From positions 372,001-436,000 of the forward strand of contig JBBDJD010000013.1 in the NCBI GenBank assembly GCA_040880025.1: DNA of 64,000 nt, read 5' to 3'. Positions 1 through 9,512 of this stretch are shown here, piece by piece. Numbering within the stretch: position 1 is the stretch's first letter; each line of letters begins with the position of its first letter. Below the pieces are notes generated by a model. The model was not told the origin of the DNA and made no database searches. It worked only from the letters and a program-made list of their open reading frames with translations. The position numbers were made by a program, and so were the translations under genes. Origin of the DNA: RCIO01 sp040880025. GTDB taxonomy: Bacteria > Pseudomonadota > Alphaproteobacteria > Rhizobiales > Rhizobiaceae.

Positions 1-546
1 CTGCGCGCCCGTTCCGTCACCCACGCGCGCGAACTGGCCGCGTGGACCGGCGAGACGCTCGCTACCTTCGGCCTCAGCGAGGAGCCGCAGGAAGCGCGCT
101 ACCGCCAAGCAGCCTGCCTGCTGGCCGACATAGGCTGGCGCGCGCATCCCGAATATCGCGGCACCCAGTCGCTCAACATCATCTCCCACGCGTCATTCAT
201 TGGTATCGACCATCCGGGCCGCGCTTTCATCGCGCTCACCATCATGTTCCGCTACGAGGGGGTCTACGACGACGACGTCAGCCCCGAATTGCGCAAGCTC
301 GCCGGCGCGCGTCTGGTCGAGCGCGCCCGTCTGCTTGGCGCCATGATGCGTGTCGTCTACCTGCTGTCGGCCGCGATGCCGGGCGTCATGCCGTCGCTGA
401 AATGGCTGAAGCGCGACGATGGCGGCTTCACGCTGACGGTGCCCAGGCAGCACGCCGCGCTGATGGGCGAGCGCCCCGAAGCCCGGCTGGCGCAACTCGC
501 CAAGGTCAGCGGGCTGGACCTGAAGCTGGCCATGGCGGCGGAATGA
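1..546 (+). CDS. ppx: Exopolyphosphatase (Ppx/GppA family), C-terminal part
   Basis: The frame is open from the first base and stops at 544-546, so only about 181 C-terminal residues are in the window. They carry the Ppx C-terminal signatures ADIGWR, HPEYRG, SLNIISHASF and GIDHPGRAF. The enzyme releases orthophosphate from the ends of inorganic polyphosphate in the cytoplasm. In Rhizobiales ppx commonly neighbours rnd and aspS. Both follow here on the same side, but three unrelated genes (734-3540) separate ppx from rnd. No terminator was recognised in the 187 bases after the stop. The family call is firm; the start lies outside the window. Confidence 0.88.
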   Translation: MRARSVTHARELAAWTGETLATFGLSEEPQEARYRQAACLLADIGWRAHPEYRGTQSLNIISHASFIGIDHPGRAFIALTIMFRYEGVYDDDVSPELRKLAGARLVERARLLGAMMRVVYLLSAAMPGVMPSLKWLKRDDGGFTLTVPRQHAALMGERPEARLAQLAKVSGLDLKLAMAAE

Positions 547-733
547 GCCGGGCCGTCCGAGGATCGCCGGCCGGAACGCTGTTCAGGGCCACGGTTCGCC
601 GAGTGTTGCGATGACAATGGTGCGGCCGATCCATTGCTCCGAAAGCGGCGACCGCAATCAGAGTGGTCGCGGCCAACCGCGCTGCCACCGGTGCGAATTC
701 CCCTAATGATCTTCATCCTGGTTCCTCGTCTTC

Positions 734-1603
734 TCACGTGATGCCGTCCAGAAATTCCAGGACGGCCTTGTCGAACGCCGCCGCGTTGTCTTCGTGAATG
801 ATGTGGGAGGCACCGGGGATATCGGCGCGCCGCGCGGCAGGTAGGAGCTCCGCGAGCCGTGCCGTGAGCCGGTGAAAGAGCGCCGGACTGTGCGAACCCA
901 CTGGCAGCAGCACCGGGCAGCGGACCTCACGAACCCGGTCCTCCGGCAGGTCTGCCAAACCGGATCCGAGAAACTCGGCGGCGATGAGATTGTCGCGCAC
1001 CTGTTTCATGCGCTCGGATGGCAGAGCCGCGTATGCTTCGGCGCCCAGGACGGCTTTTCCGAAGATCGCTATGGCTCTTTCGGCATCGCCCGCCTCAATG
1101 GCTTTCGTTGCGGGGGCCAGCCCGCGCATGCCGAACGTCAGGATTGCCATCGCGGTGCGTGGCCGGCTGAGGAACAGGGTCAGCAATTCTCCGGATTTCG
1201 GAGGATTGCTGACGAACAGCGGCACGACCGGTGGTTCGCTTAACACCAGCGAGCGCACGAGGTCGGGTCGCTTCATCGCGACAAGCAGGCACAGGAAGGC
1301 TCCGTAGGAATGGCCGATGAGATGCGCGGGCGCGGCCGCGACGACCTCGATCATCGCCGCTAGGTCGTCCGCCTGCTGATCCATGGCGTAGTCGGCCCCC
1401 TCGGGGATCGGCCGGTTCGGCCAGTGATGCCGGCGGCTGTAGGCGACGGCGCGATAGCGTGTCGCAAAGCTCTCCAACTGCTCGCTCCAGGTGCGGTAGT
1501 CGCTCACCGATCCGTGGACGAAGATCACAGGTGCGCCGTCGCCGCGTTCGACGAACGCGAATTCGTATCCGTGTGCCTTGAGCGTTGTAGTGATCGTCTT
1601 CAT
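734..1603 (-). CDS. Alpha/beta-fold hydrolase
   Basis: This 289-residue protein has the standard alpha/beta hydrolase layout. The oxyanion strand VIFVHG ends at H30-G31, the nucleophile elbow GHSYG places the serine at S99, and a C-terminal GASHIIHED supplies the likely catalytic histidine. No signal peptide or membrane segment is seen, so it is probably cytoplasmic. The substrate cannot be read from the sequence; esterases, haloperoxidase-like and epoxide-hydrolase-like enzymes share this fold. It is divergently transcribed from the AraC-family regulator at 1735, with 131 bases between the two starts. That arrangement suggests the regulator controls it, which is inference. Confidence 0.85.
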   Translation of the reverse strand: MKTITTTLKAHGYEFAFVERGDGAPVIFVHGSVSDYRTWSEQLESFATRYRAVAYSRRHHWPNRPIPEGADYAMDQQADDLAAMIEVVAAAPAHLIGHSYGAFLCLLVAMKRPDLVRSLVLSEPPVVPLFVSNPPKSGELLTLFLSRPRTAMAILTFGMRGLAPATKAIEAGDAERAIAIFGKAVLGAEAYAALPSERMKQVRDNLIAAEFLGSGLADLPEDRVREVRCPVLLPVGSHSPALFHRLTARLAELLPAARRADIPGASHIIHEDNAAAFDKAVLEFLDGIT

Positions 1604-1734
1604 GGGGCAAGCACTGGTGCCGGAATGTTGATGCGGTCCAGACCCTACTGCCCGTCGGTTCGCCGGAGTTTGCCGGAAAGCTCGTTTTCTTTGCAGAGTT
1701 GCCCTTGCTTGCCGATTATACGACGCTGGGGATC

Positions 1735-2706
1735 ATGGACGCCCTTTCCCAAGCCTTGGCGGCTGTCCGCGCGACCGCTGCCATCTTCTTTCGCGTCGAG
1801 TGCGAGGCCCCTTGGGGGTTTTCGGTGCCGAGCATCGATAAGGCAGCCGACCTTCTGTCCCCCGGCACCGCGCGGATCGTGAATTTTCATCTGGTCACCG
1901 ACGGTCGCGCGCAGGTTCGAATGGAGGACGGCGAGGAACTCTGGGCCGAGTCCGGCGATATCGTGATCCTCCCGTACGGCCACGCGCACACCGTTTCGAA
2001 CGGCGGGCCGAATAAGCTTGTTGACGCCGCGGCTCCGCTGAGAGACGCATTCACGAACCGCCCTGCGACGATCAGGCTCGGAAGCGGGCATGGCGACGCC
2101 ACGCGGATTATCTGCGGTTTCATCGGCTGTGAGCGTTCCGCGGATCGGCTTTTCCTTTCCGGCCTGCCCAACAGCTTACGCATCGGCTTGCACGGCGTCC
2201 GAAGCCGGAACTGGTTTGCCGCATCGTTGCAGCACCTCGTTTCGGAGGCCGAATCCGGGAGCCCCGGTTCCGCGATCTTGCTATCAAGGGCCGCAGAGGC
2301 CTTGTTCGTTGAGGCTCTTCGCCTTTACATGCAGCGCCTCCCCGCCGAGCAAACAGGTTGGCTTGCGGGAGCCCGCGATCCTGTTGTCGGCGCTGTGCTG
2401 GCCGTGCTCCATGAGAACCCCCGGCATGGCTGGACGCTTGCTGAACTGGCGCGAGAGGCGGGTGCCTCGCGTTCCGTTCTGGCCAGGCGGTTTTCGCAAC
2501 TGATCGGAGAAACGCCGGTCAGCTATCTGCGCCGGTGGCGACTCTGTCTTGCCGCCGGGAGGCTGGCGACTTCGCGCGAAACGATACTGCATATCGCGGC
2601 CGATGTCGGCTATCAGTCGGAGGCGGCGTTCAATCGTGCATTCAGGCTGGAATTCGGCGTGCCGCCGGCACGATATCGCCGTCGAATTCAGGCGGGCGAC
2701 CCTTGA
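1735..2706 (+). CDS. AraC-family transcriptional regulator with cupin sensor domain
   Basis: The product is 323 residues from the ATG at 1735; an in-frame TTG at 1699 is a less likely start. The N-terminal half matches the cupin-type sensor found in AraC regulators (opening MDALSQ, then a FFRVE-APWG pattern and a barrel with GDIVILPYGHAH). The C-terminal ~100 residues hold two helix-turn-helix units: TLAELAREAGASRSVLARRF, then the conserved second unit ILHIAADVGYQSEAAFNRAF leading to G-VPPARYRR. It probably controls the divergent alpha/beta hydrolase at 734-1603. The ligand is unknown. Confidence 0.88.
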   Translation: MDALSQALAAVRATAAIFFRVECEAPWGFSVPSIDKAADLLSPGTARIVNFHLVTDGRAQVRMEDGEELWAESGDIVILPYGHAHTVSNGGPNKLVDAAAPLRDAFTNRPATIRLGSGHGDATRIICGFIGCERSADRLFLSGLPNSLRIGLHGVRSRNWFAASLQHLVSEAESGSPGSAILLSRAAEALFVEALRLYMQRLPAEQTGWLAGARDPVVGAVLAVLHENPRHGWTLAELAREAGASRSVLARRFSQLIGETPVSYLRRWRLCLAAGRLATSRETILHIAADVGYQSEAAFNRAFRLEFGVPPARYRRRIQAGDP

Positions 2707-2745
2707 TCCGGCTGCAGGGCGCGCCAATACGCCACTATTGCGGGG

Positions 2746-3540
2746 TTACGCCACGCCGCGCCGGGCAGCAGATTTTCCTCTCAAGCTTGCCCGCACCGCC
2801 TCGCCGAACGCCTCGAACAGCGCCCGGTTGATCGGGTTGGTCTGCGGGTCGTACTCGGCGTGCCACTGGACGCCGAGCGCGAAGCCCTTCGCGCCCTCGA
2901 TGCGGATCGCCTCGATCGTTGAGTCCTCAGCCGTTCCTTCGATCAGAACGCGCTTGCCCGGCTCCATGATGCCCTGTCCGTGCAGCGAGTTCACCTTGAT
3001 CCTGTCGCGCCCGAAAATGCCGGCGAACACCCCGTCGGGCGTCAAGGTCACCTCATGCCGGTCGGCGAAGATGACCTCGACGTCGGGATGAATTTCGCCA
3101 TTTTCGAGCCGCGGCATGCGATGGTTCATGCGCCCCGGCAATTCCCGGATTTCAGGGTGAAGCGTGCCGCCATAGGCGACGTTCATTTCCTGGAAACCCC
3201 GGCAGATGCCGAAGATCGGAACGCCTTCCGCCACGCACGCCTCCACCAGCGGCAGCGCAAGCGCGTCGCGGTCTTCATCATACGGTTCATGCTTGGGGTC
3301 GGGGTCGGTGCCGAACCGGCTGGGATGCACATTGGCCCGCGCCCCCGTCAGCACCACGCCGTCGACCACATCCAGAAGATCGCGGATGTCGGTGAGCTTC
3401 GGATTGCCGGAAAAGATGAGGGGCAGGGCGCCGGCGACCTCCGCCGCTGCCGACATGTTCCGTTCTCCGGCCGACTGGACGAGAAACCTGTTCTCGATCT
3501 GGTAGCTGTTGCCGATAATGCCGACGACGGGTCGCGTCAT
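2746..3540 (-). CDS. Gamma-glutamyl-gamma-aminobutyrate hydrolase family protein (peptidase C26)
   Basis: The 264-residue protein is a class I glutamine amidotransferase-like hydrolase of the PuuD/C26 type. The nucleophile elbow GICRGFQE puts the catalytic cysteine at C113, and GVQWHAEYDP gives the partner H227 and E229. Family members cleave gamma-glutamyl amides, for example gamma-glutamyl-GABA in putrescine breakdown. No other putrescine genes are nearby, so the substrate is open. It reads the same way as rnd (stop at 3585) with only 44 bases between them and may be co-transcribed with it. Confidence 0.85.
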   Translation of the reverse strand: MTRPVVGIIGNSYQIENRFLVQSAGERNMSAAAEVAGALPLIFSGNPKLTDIRDLLDVVDGVVLTGARANVHPSRFGTDPDPKHEPYDEDRDALALPLVEACVAEGVPIFGICRGFQEMNVAYGGTLHPEIRELPGRMNHRMPRLENGEIHPDVEVIFADRHEVTLTPDGVFAGIFGRDRIKVNSLHGQGIMEPGKRVLIEGTAEDSTIEAIRIEGAKGFALGVQWHAEYDPQTNPINRALFEAFGEAVRASLRGKSAARRGVA

Positions 3541-3584
3541 CTCAGGTTCACCCTCGTTTCCCGATCAATGCCGGCCGCATACAC

Positions 3585-4751
3585 CTATTCCGCCGCTTGC
3601 TGCAGGTCGAAGACTGCGATCCTGCGGTCCTCGAACTTGATCGCGATCTCGCCGCGCACCAGCTGCAGCGCCTTTTCGCCGAACACTTCGCGCCGCCAGC
3701 CATGCAGCGCCGCGACGTCGGCTTCCTCGCCATTGGAGGCGATGCGGTCGATGTCGTCCGAGGAAGCCAGCACCTTGGGCGCCACGCCTTCCCGTTCAGC
3801 CACCAGCTTCAGCAGCACCTTCAGCAATTCGGCCGCCGCGTTCGCGCCATCCGAAGGCTGTGCGTGGCGAATTGGGCGCGGCAGATCCTCCTTGGGGATG
3901 GCCAGGGCCGCCGCCACCGCCTCCATCAGCCCGGTGGCGGTCGACGAGCGCTCCCAGCCGCGCGGCACGGCGCGCAGCCGTCCGAGTGCTGCGATATCGG
4001 CCGGCATCTGCTGGGCGATCTCCACCATCGCGTCGTCCTTGAGAATGCGCCCGCGCGGCACGTTGCGCTCGCGCGCTTCCAGTTCGCGCCACGCGGCGAT
4101 CGACTTGGCGATGGCGAGCTGCTGCGGCTTGGCGTTGCGTATCTTGAGCCGTTTCCAGGCATCGTCCGGGTTCGGGTCGTAGGTCTCGCGCGCCGTCAGC
4201 ACCTCCATCTCCTCGTTCAGCCAGTGGGCGCGCTTTTCGCGCTCCAGTTCGGTGGCGAGGTGGCGGTAGACGTCGACCAGATGCGTCACATCGGCGAGCG
4301 CGTATTCGAGCTGTTTGTCGGACAGCGGCCTGCGCCGCCAGTCGGTGAACCGCGACGACTTGTCGATCCTGACCCCGGTGATCTTGTCGACCAGCTGGTC
4401 GTAGGAAACGCTGTCGCCGAAGCCGCAGACCATCGCCGCCACCTGGGTGTCGAACACCGGATGCGGGATCAGTCCGCCGAGATGGAAAACGATCTCGATA
4501 TCCTGGCGCGCGGCGTGGAAGACCTTCACCACGCCCTCGTCGGCCATCAGCTCGAAGAACGGCTTAAGCTCGACGCCCTTGGCCAGAGGATCGATCAGGA
4601 ACGCCGCGTCCGGCGATGCCATCTGGATCAGGCAGAGCTCCGGCCAGAAGGTCGTCTCGCGAATGAATTCGGTATCGACTGTGACGAAGTCGGAGGAACG
4701 GAGGGTTTCGACGGCCGCATCGAGTTCGGCCTGGGTGGCTATCAGGTTCAT
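3585..4751 (-). CDS. rnd: Ribonuclease D
   Basis: RNase D is a 3'-to-5' exoribonuclease that trims tRNA precursors. The 388-residue product shows the complete DEDDy catalytic set: D26 and E28 in TVDTEFIRE, D84 in ARQDIEI, then Y150 and D154 in YALADVTHL. Two helicase-and-RNaseD-C-terminal (HRDC) type regions follow in the C-terminal half. Length is normal for the family. The start ATG at 4751 directly precedes the first beta strand of the fold. In related genomes rnd sits beside aspS; here an orphan gene and an MFS transporter intervene. Confidence 0.93.
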   Translation of the reverse strand: MNLIATQAELDAAVETLRSSDFVTVDTEFIRETTFWPELCLIQMASPDAAFLIDPLAKGVELKPFFELMADEGVVKVFHAARQDIEIVFHLGGLIPHPVFDTQVAAMVCGFGDSVSYDQLVDKITGVRIDKSSRFTDWRRRPLSDKQLEYALADVTHLVDVYRHLATELEREKRAHWLNEEMEVLTARETYDPNPDDAWKRLKIRNAKPQQLAIAKSIAAWRELEARERNVPRGRILKDDAMVEIAQQMPADIAALGRLRAVPRGWERSSTATGLMEAVAAALAIPKEDLPRPIRHAQPSDGANAAAELLKVLLKLVAEREGVAPKVLASSDDIDRIASNGEEADVAALHGWRREVFGEKALQLVRGEIAIKFEDRRIAVFDLQQAAE

Positions 4752-5034
4752 GCATCCTGTTTAGTGTCATTTCTCCGGCTGTTGAAGCGTCTCTTCACCG
4801 GTTTTTCGCTTGCGTTGCGCGCGGCCCACAACCACGTCAAGTCCATGCGGGCAGAGTTTCGCTGCTCATGCATCCGCTGCGCCATCAAATTGGAGGTGTC
4901 GTGCCGTGCCCCGGGGCAGAATGCCGACGCACGTTTGTACCGCATTTTTGGGTCTCAAAGAGGTTGGAAAGCATTAGTATTGCGGGTATTTAGGAGCGTT
5001 GATAAACAGTAAATTGAGCGCCCGGGAGACCGAA

Positions 5035-6114
5035 ATGTCGATCAGAGATTTTCTTGAAGCACATCCGCTATCGATATTGCTGGGAGTAGTCGTGGCAGCT
5101 GGTTCGACGACTGCTGGCGTCGTTTCGTTTGTGGACTCTTCCCGGTACAATCTGGAAAAGAAACAGATCGAGATATCCCACGAACGCGAAGTCTCCACCT
5201 TGAAGGATCGCCTCGTATCGATTGAGCGCCGCATCGGCGACGACGATCTGAATTTTTTCGACGTTTCGAAATTGGTTATTACGAAAGACAAAGTGAAGGC
5301 ATTGGATGGATCATATAATACTGCAGAAGGAGCCAAGTTTTACTATACCGTGCCGAATGGAAATCTTTGGAAATACTCCTTCATTTCGGAAGGAGAATAT
5401 TTTATGATGAAGATTCAAGAGGATAGGTTTACTTCACAAATGTCCCAGGCGCTGAAACACAAGAATTTTCACCTTTGGGCGCGGGAGGAAAAGGTAAAAA
5501 TATATCCCCATGTCAAGGATGGTAAGAGTGGGTTCGTCCCCGATGCAATAATATTTTTCCCGATGGTTGCTGTACAGGTTCTTGAAGAAGACGATTTTGT
5601 TTCAGGTGTAACCTCGCTAGACAGAATGCTTGAAGATAACAACATTGATCAGATCACGAAAACTGGTGGTGGTTCAGAAATAGCAGAAGAAATCGCAACA
5701 CTTATCGAAGGTGAAGAAATATTAGCTGATTCGTCAAGAGATGTAGATCGCAAGATCGAATTGGAGGAAAAGCTTTCTCAGTATTACCGAGGTGATTTGG
5801 TTCTAAGAATGCTGAGTGCGGTGATAACGGCGTCGGTCGCGATAGAAGATACATATGAGGATACGAGAGTTGAGATAAATACAATACAAAAGAAGGGAAA
5901 TGTCCTTTATATTCAAATGAATATAGAATTTGAATCGGCAGGAAGTAGCAAAGGGAAATCAGATATAAGATTAACGGTGGAACGAGAAATATTTATGGTC
6001 GCCAATTCGGAAAATTTCTATTTGGTTCAAGTCGAAGTGCCATCTGCTGACGGGCGATCGGACGCATATTCGTGGGTCGGGCAATGGCTGAGCGGAATAC
6101 GTATTCCGATCTAA
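5035..6114 (+). CDS. Orphan membrane-anchored protein of unknown function, AT-rich
   Basis: The frame encodes 359 residues from the ATG at 5035, which has a GGGAGA ribosome site about 6 bases upstream; an in-frame TTG at 4999 is less likely. After a short cytoplasmic leader there is one hydrophobic segment (about residues 12-34), then a charged stretch resembling a short coiled coil (about 38-62), then a soluble region with no motif I recognise. Base composition is visibly lower in GC than both neighbours, with many ATA, TTT, GAA and AGA codons. Its stop overlaps that of the convergent MFS gene at 6111-6114. This suggests horizontal gain between rnd and the transporter. No function is claimed. 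Confidence 0.75.
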   Translation: MSIRDFLEAHPLSILLGVVVAAGSTTAGVVSFVDSSRYNLEKKQIEISHEREVSTLKDRLVSIERRIGDDDLNFFDVSKLVITKDKVKALDGSYNTAEGAKFYYTVPNGNLWKYSFISEGEYFMMKIQEDRFTSQMSQALKHKNFHLWAREEKVKIYPHVKDGKSGFVPDAIIFFPMVAVQVLEEDDFVSGVTSLDRMLEDNNIDQITKTGGGSEIAEEIATLIEGEEILADSSRDVDRKIELEEKLSQYYRGDLVLRMLSAVITASVAIEDTYEDTRVEINTIQKKGNVLYIQMNIEFESAGSSKGKSDIRLTVEREIFMVANSENFYLVQVEVPSADGRSDAYSWVGQWLSGIRIPI

Positions 6115-7415
6115 TGCTCCCGCCTCTGCGGCGCTGACGGGGCTGCAGCTTGGTTTGCTGGTTTTGGCGGGTTTGGTTCCCGATCGGCCCCGGTGGTCGA
6201 AACGGACTTGGTCAGTCGGCCGAAAATCAGCGACGTTCTGAGCAGCGCCGCGAACCGTCCGCGCTCGGCCGCCGGCACCGAGGAGCGCACCCGCATGCGG
6301 TAGAGGATGATCAGGATGAAGACCGCATAGACCGCCGCGATGAAGACGAAAAGCGCGTGCGGACCGTAGAATTCCATCACGAATGCCGCCGCGAACGGTC
6401 CGCCGATCGCCCCGATCGAGTAAAACAGCATCAGCGCCGCGTTGAGCATCACATATTCCCCGGGTTCGGCCCGGTCGTTGGCGTGTGCCGCCGACAGCGA
6501 AAACAGCGGCATGGCGAATGCGCCGAAGATGAACACGATGGCGAAATTGGCGAACCGGTCGCCGCCGGTGAAAAGCGCCAGTCCGAGCGCCGACGCCAGC
6601 GCCAGCGCCGATGTCGCGATCAGCACCATGCGCCGGTCCCATTTGTCGGAAATGTAGCCGAGCGGATACTGGATCAGCGCGCCGCCGATGATCGACATCG
6701 ACACGAATGCCGCCACATCGGTAACCGTCAGGCCGATCTGCTGCGCATAGACCGGCGACAGCGTGCGAAACGCGCTGTTGGTCACCCCGACCGAGATGCA
6801 GCCGATGGCGCCCAGCGGCGAGATCGTCCAGGCGCGGCGCAGATCGAATTTCACGTTCTCGGGCGGTTTCGGGTTGGAGCGGTCGCCCAGCGACACCGGC
6901 ACCAGCGAGCATGTGATCATGATCGACATCACGGCGAAGATGACGAAGCCGTCGACCCCGATCACCGGGATCAGGAACTGCGAGCCCGTCACCGCGCAAA
7001 GATCGACGATGCGGTAGATCGACAGGACCCGCGCCCGGTCCTGATTGGCGACGCCCGAATTGATCCAGCTTTCGATGACGGTGAACAACCCGGCGAAGCA
7101 GAATCCCGACACGAAGCGGATAATCGTCCACGCCGTCGGGTCGATCATGATCGCCAAAAGCAGCGTGCCCGACGCCGCCAGGGCGGCAAGTGCGGAGAAT
7201 GCGCGGATATGGCCGACCGCGCGCAGCATGCGCACCACCGCCACGCAGCCGATCAGGAAGCCGGCGAAATAGGCGGTGCCCATCAGGCCGATCACCGTCG
7301 CCGGAAATCCCTCCTGCGCCCCGCGCAGCGCGATCAGCGTGCCCTGCAGCCCGTTGCCGCCGAGCAGGATGGCGGCGGCGATCAGAAGCGGGATGAGCGG
7401 GCGGAGTGAGGCCAT
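6111..7415 (-). CDS. Major facilitator superfamily transporter
   Basis: The 434-residue product is a 12-helix MFS permease. It opens with a hydrophobic helix (LIPLLIAAAILLGG), carries the loop 2-3 type sequence GTAYFAGFLIG, and a second-half motif YPLGYISDKWDRR resembling the MFS signature loop (G-x3-D-R-x-R/K-R). The C-terminal ~40 residues are a Pro/Ala-rich tail. The substrate is unknown; the sequence is closest in feel to the YfkF/CynX-like or sugar-efflux MFS groups, but I cannot separate these by eye. Its stop TAG (6111-6113) overlaps the stop of the convergent orphan gene. It is divergent from aspS. Confidence 0.85.
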   Translation of the reverse strand: MASLRPLIPLLIAAAILLGGNGLQGTLIALRGAQEGFPATVIGLMGTAYFAGFLIGCVAVVRMLRAVGHIRAFSALAALAASGTLLLAIMIDPTAWTIIRFVSGFCFAGLFTVIESWINSGVANQDRARVLSIYRIVDLCAVTGSQFLIPVIGVDGFVIFAVMSIMITCSLVPVSLGDRSNPKPPENVKFDLRRAWTISPLGAIGCISVGVTNSAFRTLSPVYAQQIGLTVTDVAAFVSMSIIGGALIQYPLGYISDKWDRRMVLIATSALALASALGLALFTGGDRFANFAIVFIFGAFAMPLFSLSAAHANDRAEPGEYVMLNAALMLFYSIGAIGGPFAAAFVMEFYGPHALFVFIAAVYAVFILIILYRMRVRSSVPAAERGRFAALLRTSLIFGRLTKSVSTTGADREPNPPKPANQAAAPSAPQRREH

Positions 7416-7618
7416 GGAGGGTCCGGCGCGGTGGGCGGTTCCTCCTTAGGCCTGTATGGCGGCGCGCGCCATATGCCAGTTCGGCCAACCTGTCTGGTGA
7501 TGAGGGCGGGGCGCTCTCCGGCCGCTTCTTGACAAAACCGCCCCTCCATGCGCTTTTCGCGCCGATTTTCAGGCGCTCCGCAGCGCCCTCCAAGCATCAA
7601 AAATCTGGACACATATCC

Positions 7619-9412
7619 ATGCACCGCTACCGCAGCCATTCCTGCGTTCAACTGAGAGAAGCCGATGTCGGCGCCACCGTCCGCCTGTCGGGCTGGGTTC
7701 ACCGCGTGCGCGACCATGGCGGCCTGCTCTTCATCGACCTGCGCGACCATTACGGCCTGACCCAGATCGTCGCCGACCCGGATTCGCCCTGCTTCAAGAC
7801 GGCCGAGACCGTGCGCGGCGAATGGGTCATCCGCGTCGACGGCGAGGTCAAGGCGCGTTCGCCCGAGACGGTCAACGCCAGTCTGCCGACCGGCGCGGTC
7901 GAGGTGTTCGCCCGAGAGATGGAAGTGCTGAGCCAGGCGAAGGAACTGCCGCTGCCGGTCTTCGGCGAGCCGGACTATCCCGAGGACATCCGCCTCAGAT
8001 ACCGCTTCCTCGATTTGCGCCGCGAGACGCTGCACAAGAACATCGTCCGGCGCACCAGGGTCATCGCCGAGATGCGCAAGCAGATGGGCGAGGCCGGCTT
8101 CACCGAATATTCCACCCCGATCCTCACCGCCTCATCGCCGGAAGGCGCGCGCGACTTTCTGGTGCCGTCGCGCATTCACGAAGGCCAGTTCTACGCGCTG
8201 CCGCAGGCCCCGCAGATATACAAGCAGCTCATCATGGTGTCGGGCTTCGACCGCTATTTCCAGATCGCGCCCTGCTTCAGAGATGAAGACCCGCGCGCCG
8301 ACCGCCTGCCGGGCGAGTTCTATCAGCTCGATCTCGAAATGAGCTTTGTCGAGCAGGAAGACGTGTTCCAGACAATGGAGCCGGTCATGCGCTCCGTGTT
8401 CGAGACCTTCGCCAACGGCAAGCCGGTGACGCAGTCCTTCCCGCGCATCGCCTATGACGAGGCGATCCGCAAATACGGCACCGACAAGCCGGACCTGCGC
8501 AACCCGATCGAGATGCAGGACGTGTCGGAGCATTTCCGCGATTCCGGCTTCAAGGTGTTCGCCAATATTCTCGCCAATGACGACAAGGCGCGGGTTTGGG
8601 CCATTCCGGCCAAGACCGGCGGCTCGCGCGCCTTTTGCGACCGCATGAATTCATGGGCGCAAGGCGAGGGCCAGCCGGGGCTGGGCTACATCTTCTGGCG
8701 CAAGGAAAGCGACAAGCTCGAAGGCGCCGGTCCACTCGCCAAGAACATCGGCCCCGAGCGCACCGAGGCTGTCCGCACCCAGTTGGGCCTCGACGACGGC
8801 GACGCCTGCTTCTTTGTCGCCGGCGATCCGAAGAAATTCTATTCCTTCGCCGGCGACGCCCGCACCCGCGCCGGCGAGGAACTGAACCTCGTCGACCGCG
8901 ACCGCTTCGACCTCGCCTGGATCGTCGACTTTCCCTTCTATGAGTGGGACGAGGACGCGAAAAAGGTCGAATTCGGCCACAACCCCTTCACCATGCCCCA
9001 GGGTGGGCTGGACGCGCTTGAGAAGGAAGAGCCGCTGTCGATCAAGGCGTATCAGTACGACCTCGTCTGCAACGGCTTCGAGATCGCGTCGGGCGGCATC
9101 CGCAACCATCTGCCCGAAGTGATGGTCAAGGCGTTCGGCATCGCCGGCTTCGACCAGGCCACCGTCGAGGAGCGTTTCGGCGGCCTCTACCGCGCCTTCC
9201 AGTACGGCGCGCCGCCGCATGGCGGCATGGCGGCCGGCGTCGATCGCATCGTCATGCTGCTGGTCGGCGCCAGGAACCTGCGCGAGATCACCATGTTCCC
9301 GATGAACCAGCAGGCGCAGGATCTGCTCATGGGCGCGCCGTCGGAAGCCTCGCCGCAGCAACTGCGCGAGCTCAACCTGCGCCTGGCGCCGTCGGCGAAG
9401 AAAGACGGCTGA
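7619..9412 (+). CDS. aspS: Aspartate--tRNA ligase
   Basis: The product (597 residues, usual for bacterial AspRS) charges tRNA-Asp with aspartate. It begins with the OB-fold anticodon-binding domain (VRLSGWVHRVRDHGG, about residues 23-37). The class II catalytic core follows: STPILTASSPEGARDF, motif 2 FRDEDPRADR, and the bacterial insertion domain. Motif 3 GGMAAGVDRIVML lies near the C-terminus. The open frame extends upstream to 7406, but the ATG at 7619 matches the family N-terminus (MHRYRSH). It is divergent from the MFS gene. Confidence 0.96.
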   Translation: MHRYRSHSCVQLREADVGATVRLSGWVHRVRDHGGLLFIDLRDHYGLTQIVADPDSPCFKTAETVRGEWVIRVDGEVKARSPETVNASLPTGAVEVFAREMEVLSQAKELPLPVFGEPDYPEDIRLRYRFLDLRRETLHKNIVRRTRVIAEMRKQMGEAGFTEYSTPILTASSPEGARDFLVPSRIHEGQFYALPQAPQIYKQLIMVSGFDRYFQIAPCFRDEDPRADRLPGEFYQLDLEMSFVEQEDVFQTMEPVMRSVFETFANGKPVTQSFPRIAYDEAIRKYGTDKPDLRNPIEMQDVSEHFRDSGFKVFANILANDDKARVWAIPAKTGGSRAFCDRMNSWAQGEGQPGLGYIFWRKESDKLEGAGPLAKNIGPERTEAVRTQLGLDDGDACFFVAGDPKKFYSFAGDARTRAGEELNLVDRDRFDLAWIVDFPFYEWDEDAKKVEFGHNPFTMPQGGLDALEKEEPLSIKAYQYDLVCNGFEIASGGIRNHLPEVMVKAFGIAGFDQATVEERFGGLYRAFQYGAPPHGGMAAGVDRIVMLLVGARNLREITMFPMNQQAQDLLMGAPSEASPQQLRELNLRLAPSAKKDG

Positions 9413-9512
9413 AGGGCTTCTGTCTCTGCCGACGTGCTGGCCCAAGAGAACCAGTGGCGGCGGCAAGCATATGTGATATGCTTCTGTCTTGAGCTAATGG
9501 GCATCCAGTTGC

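Noticed and set aside
5971..7593. 540-codon frame overlapping the MFS gene on the same strand
   Set aside because: Arg/His-rich out-of-frame translation; the 6111-7415 frame has 12 membrane helices and MFS motifs.
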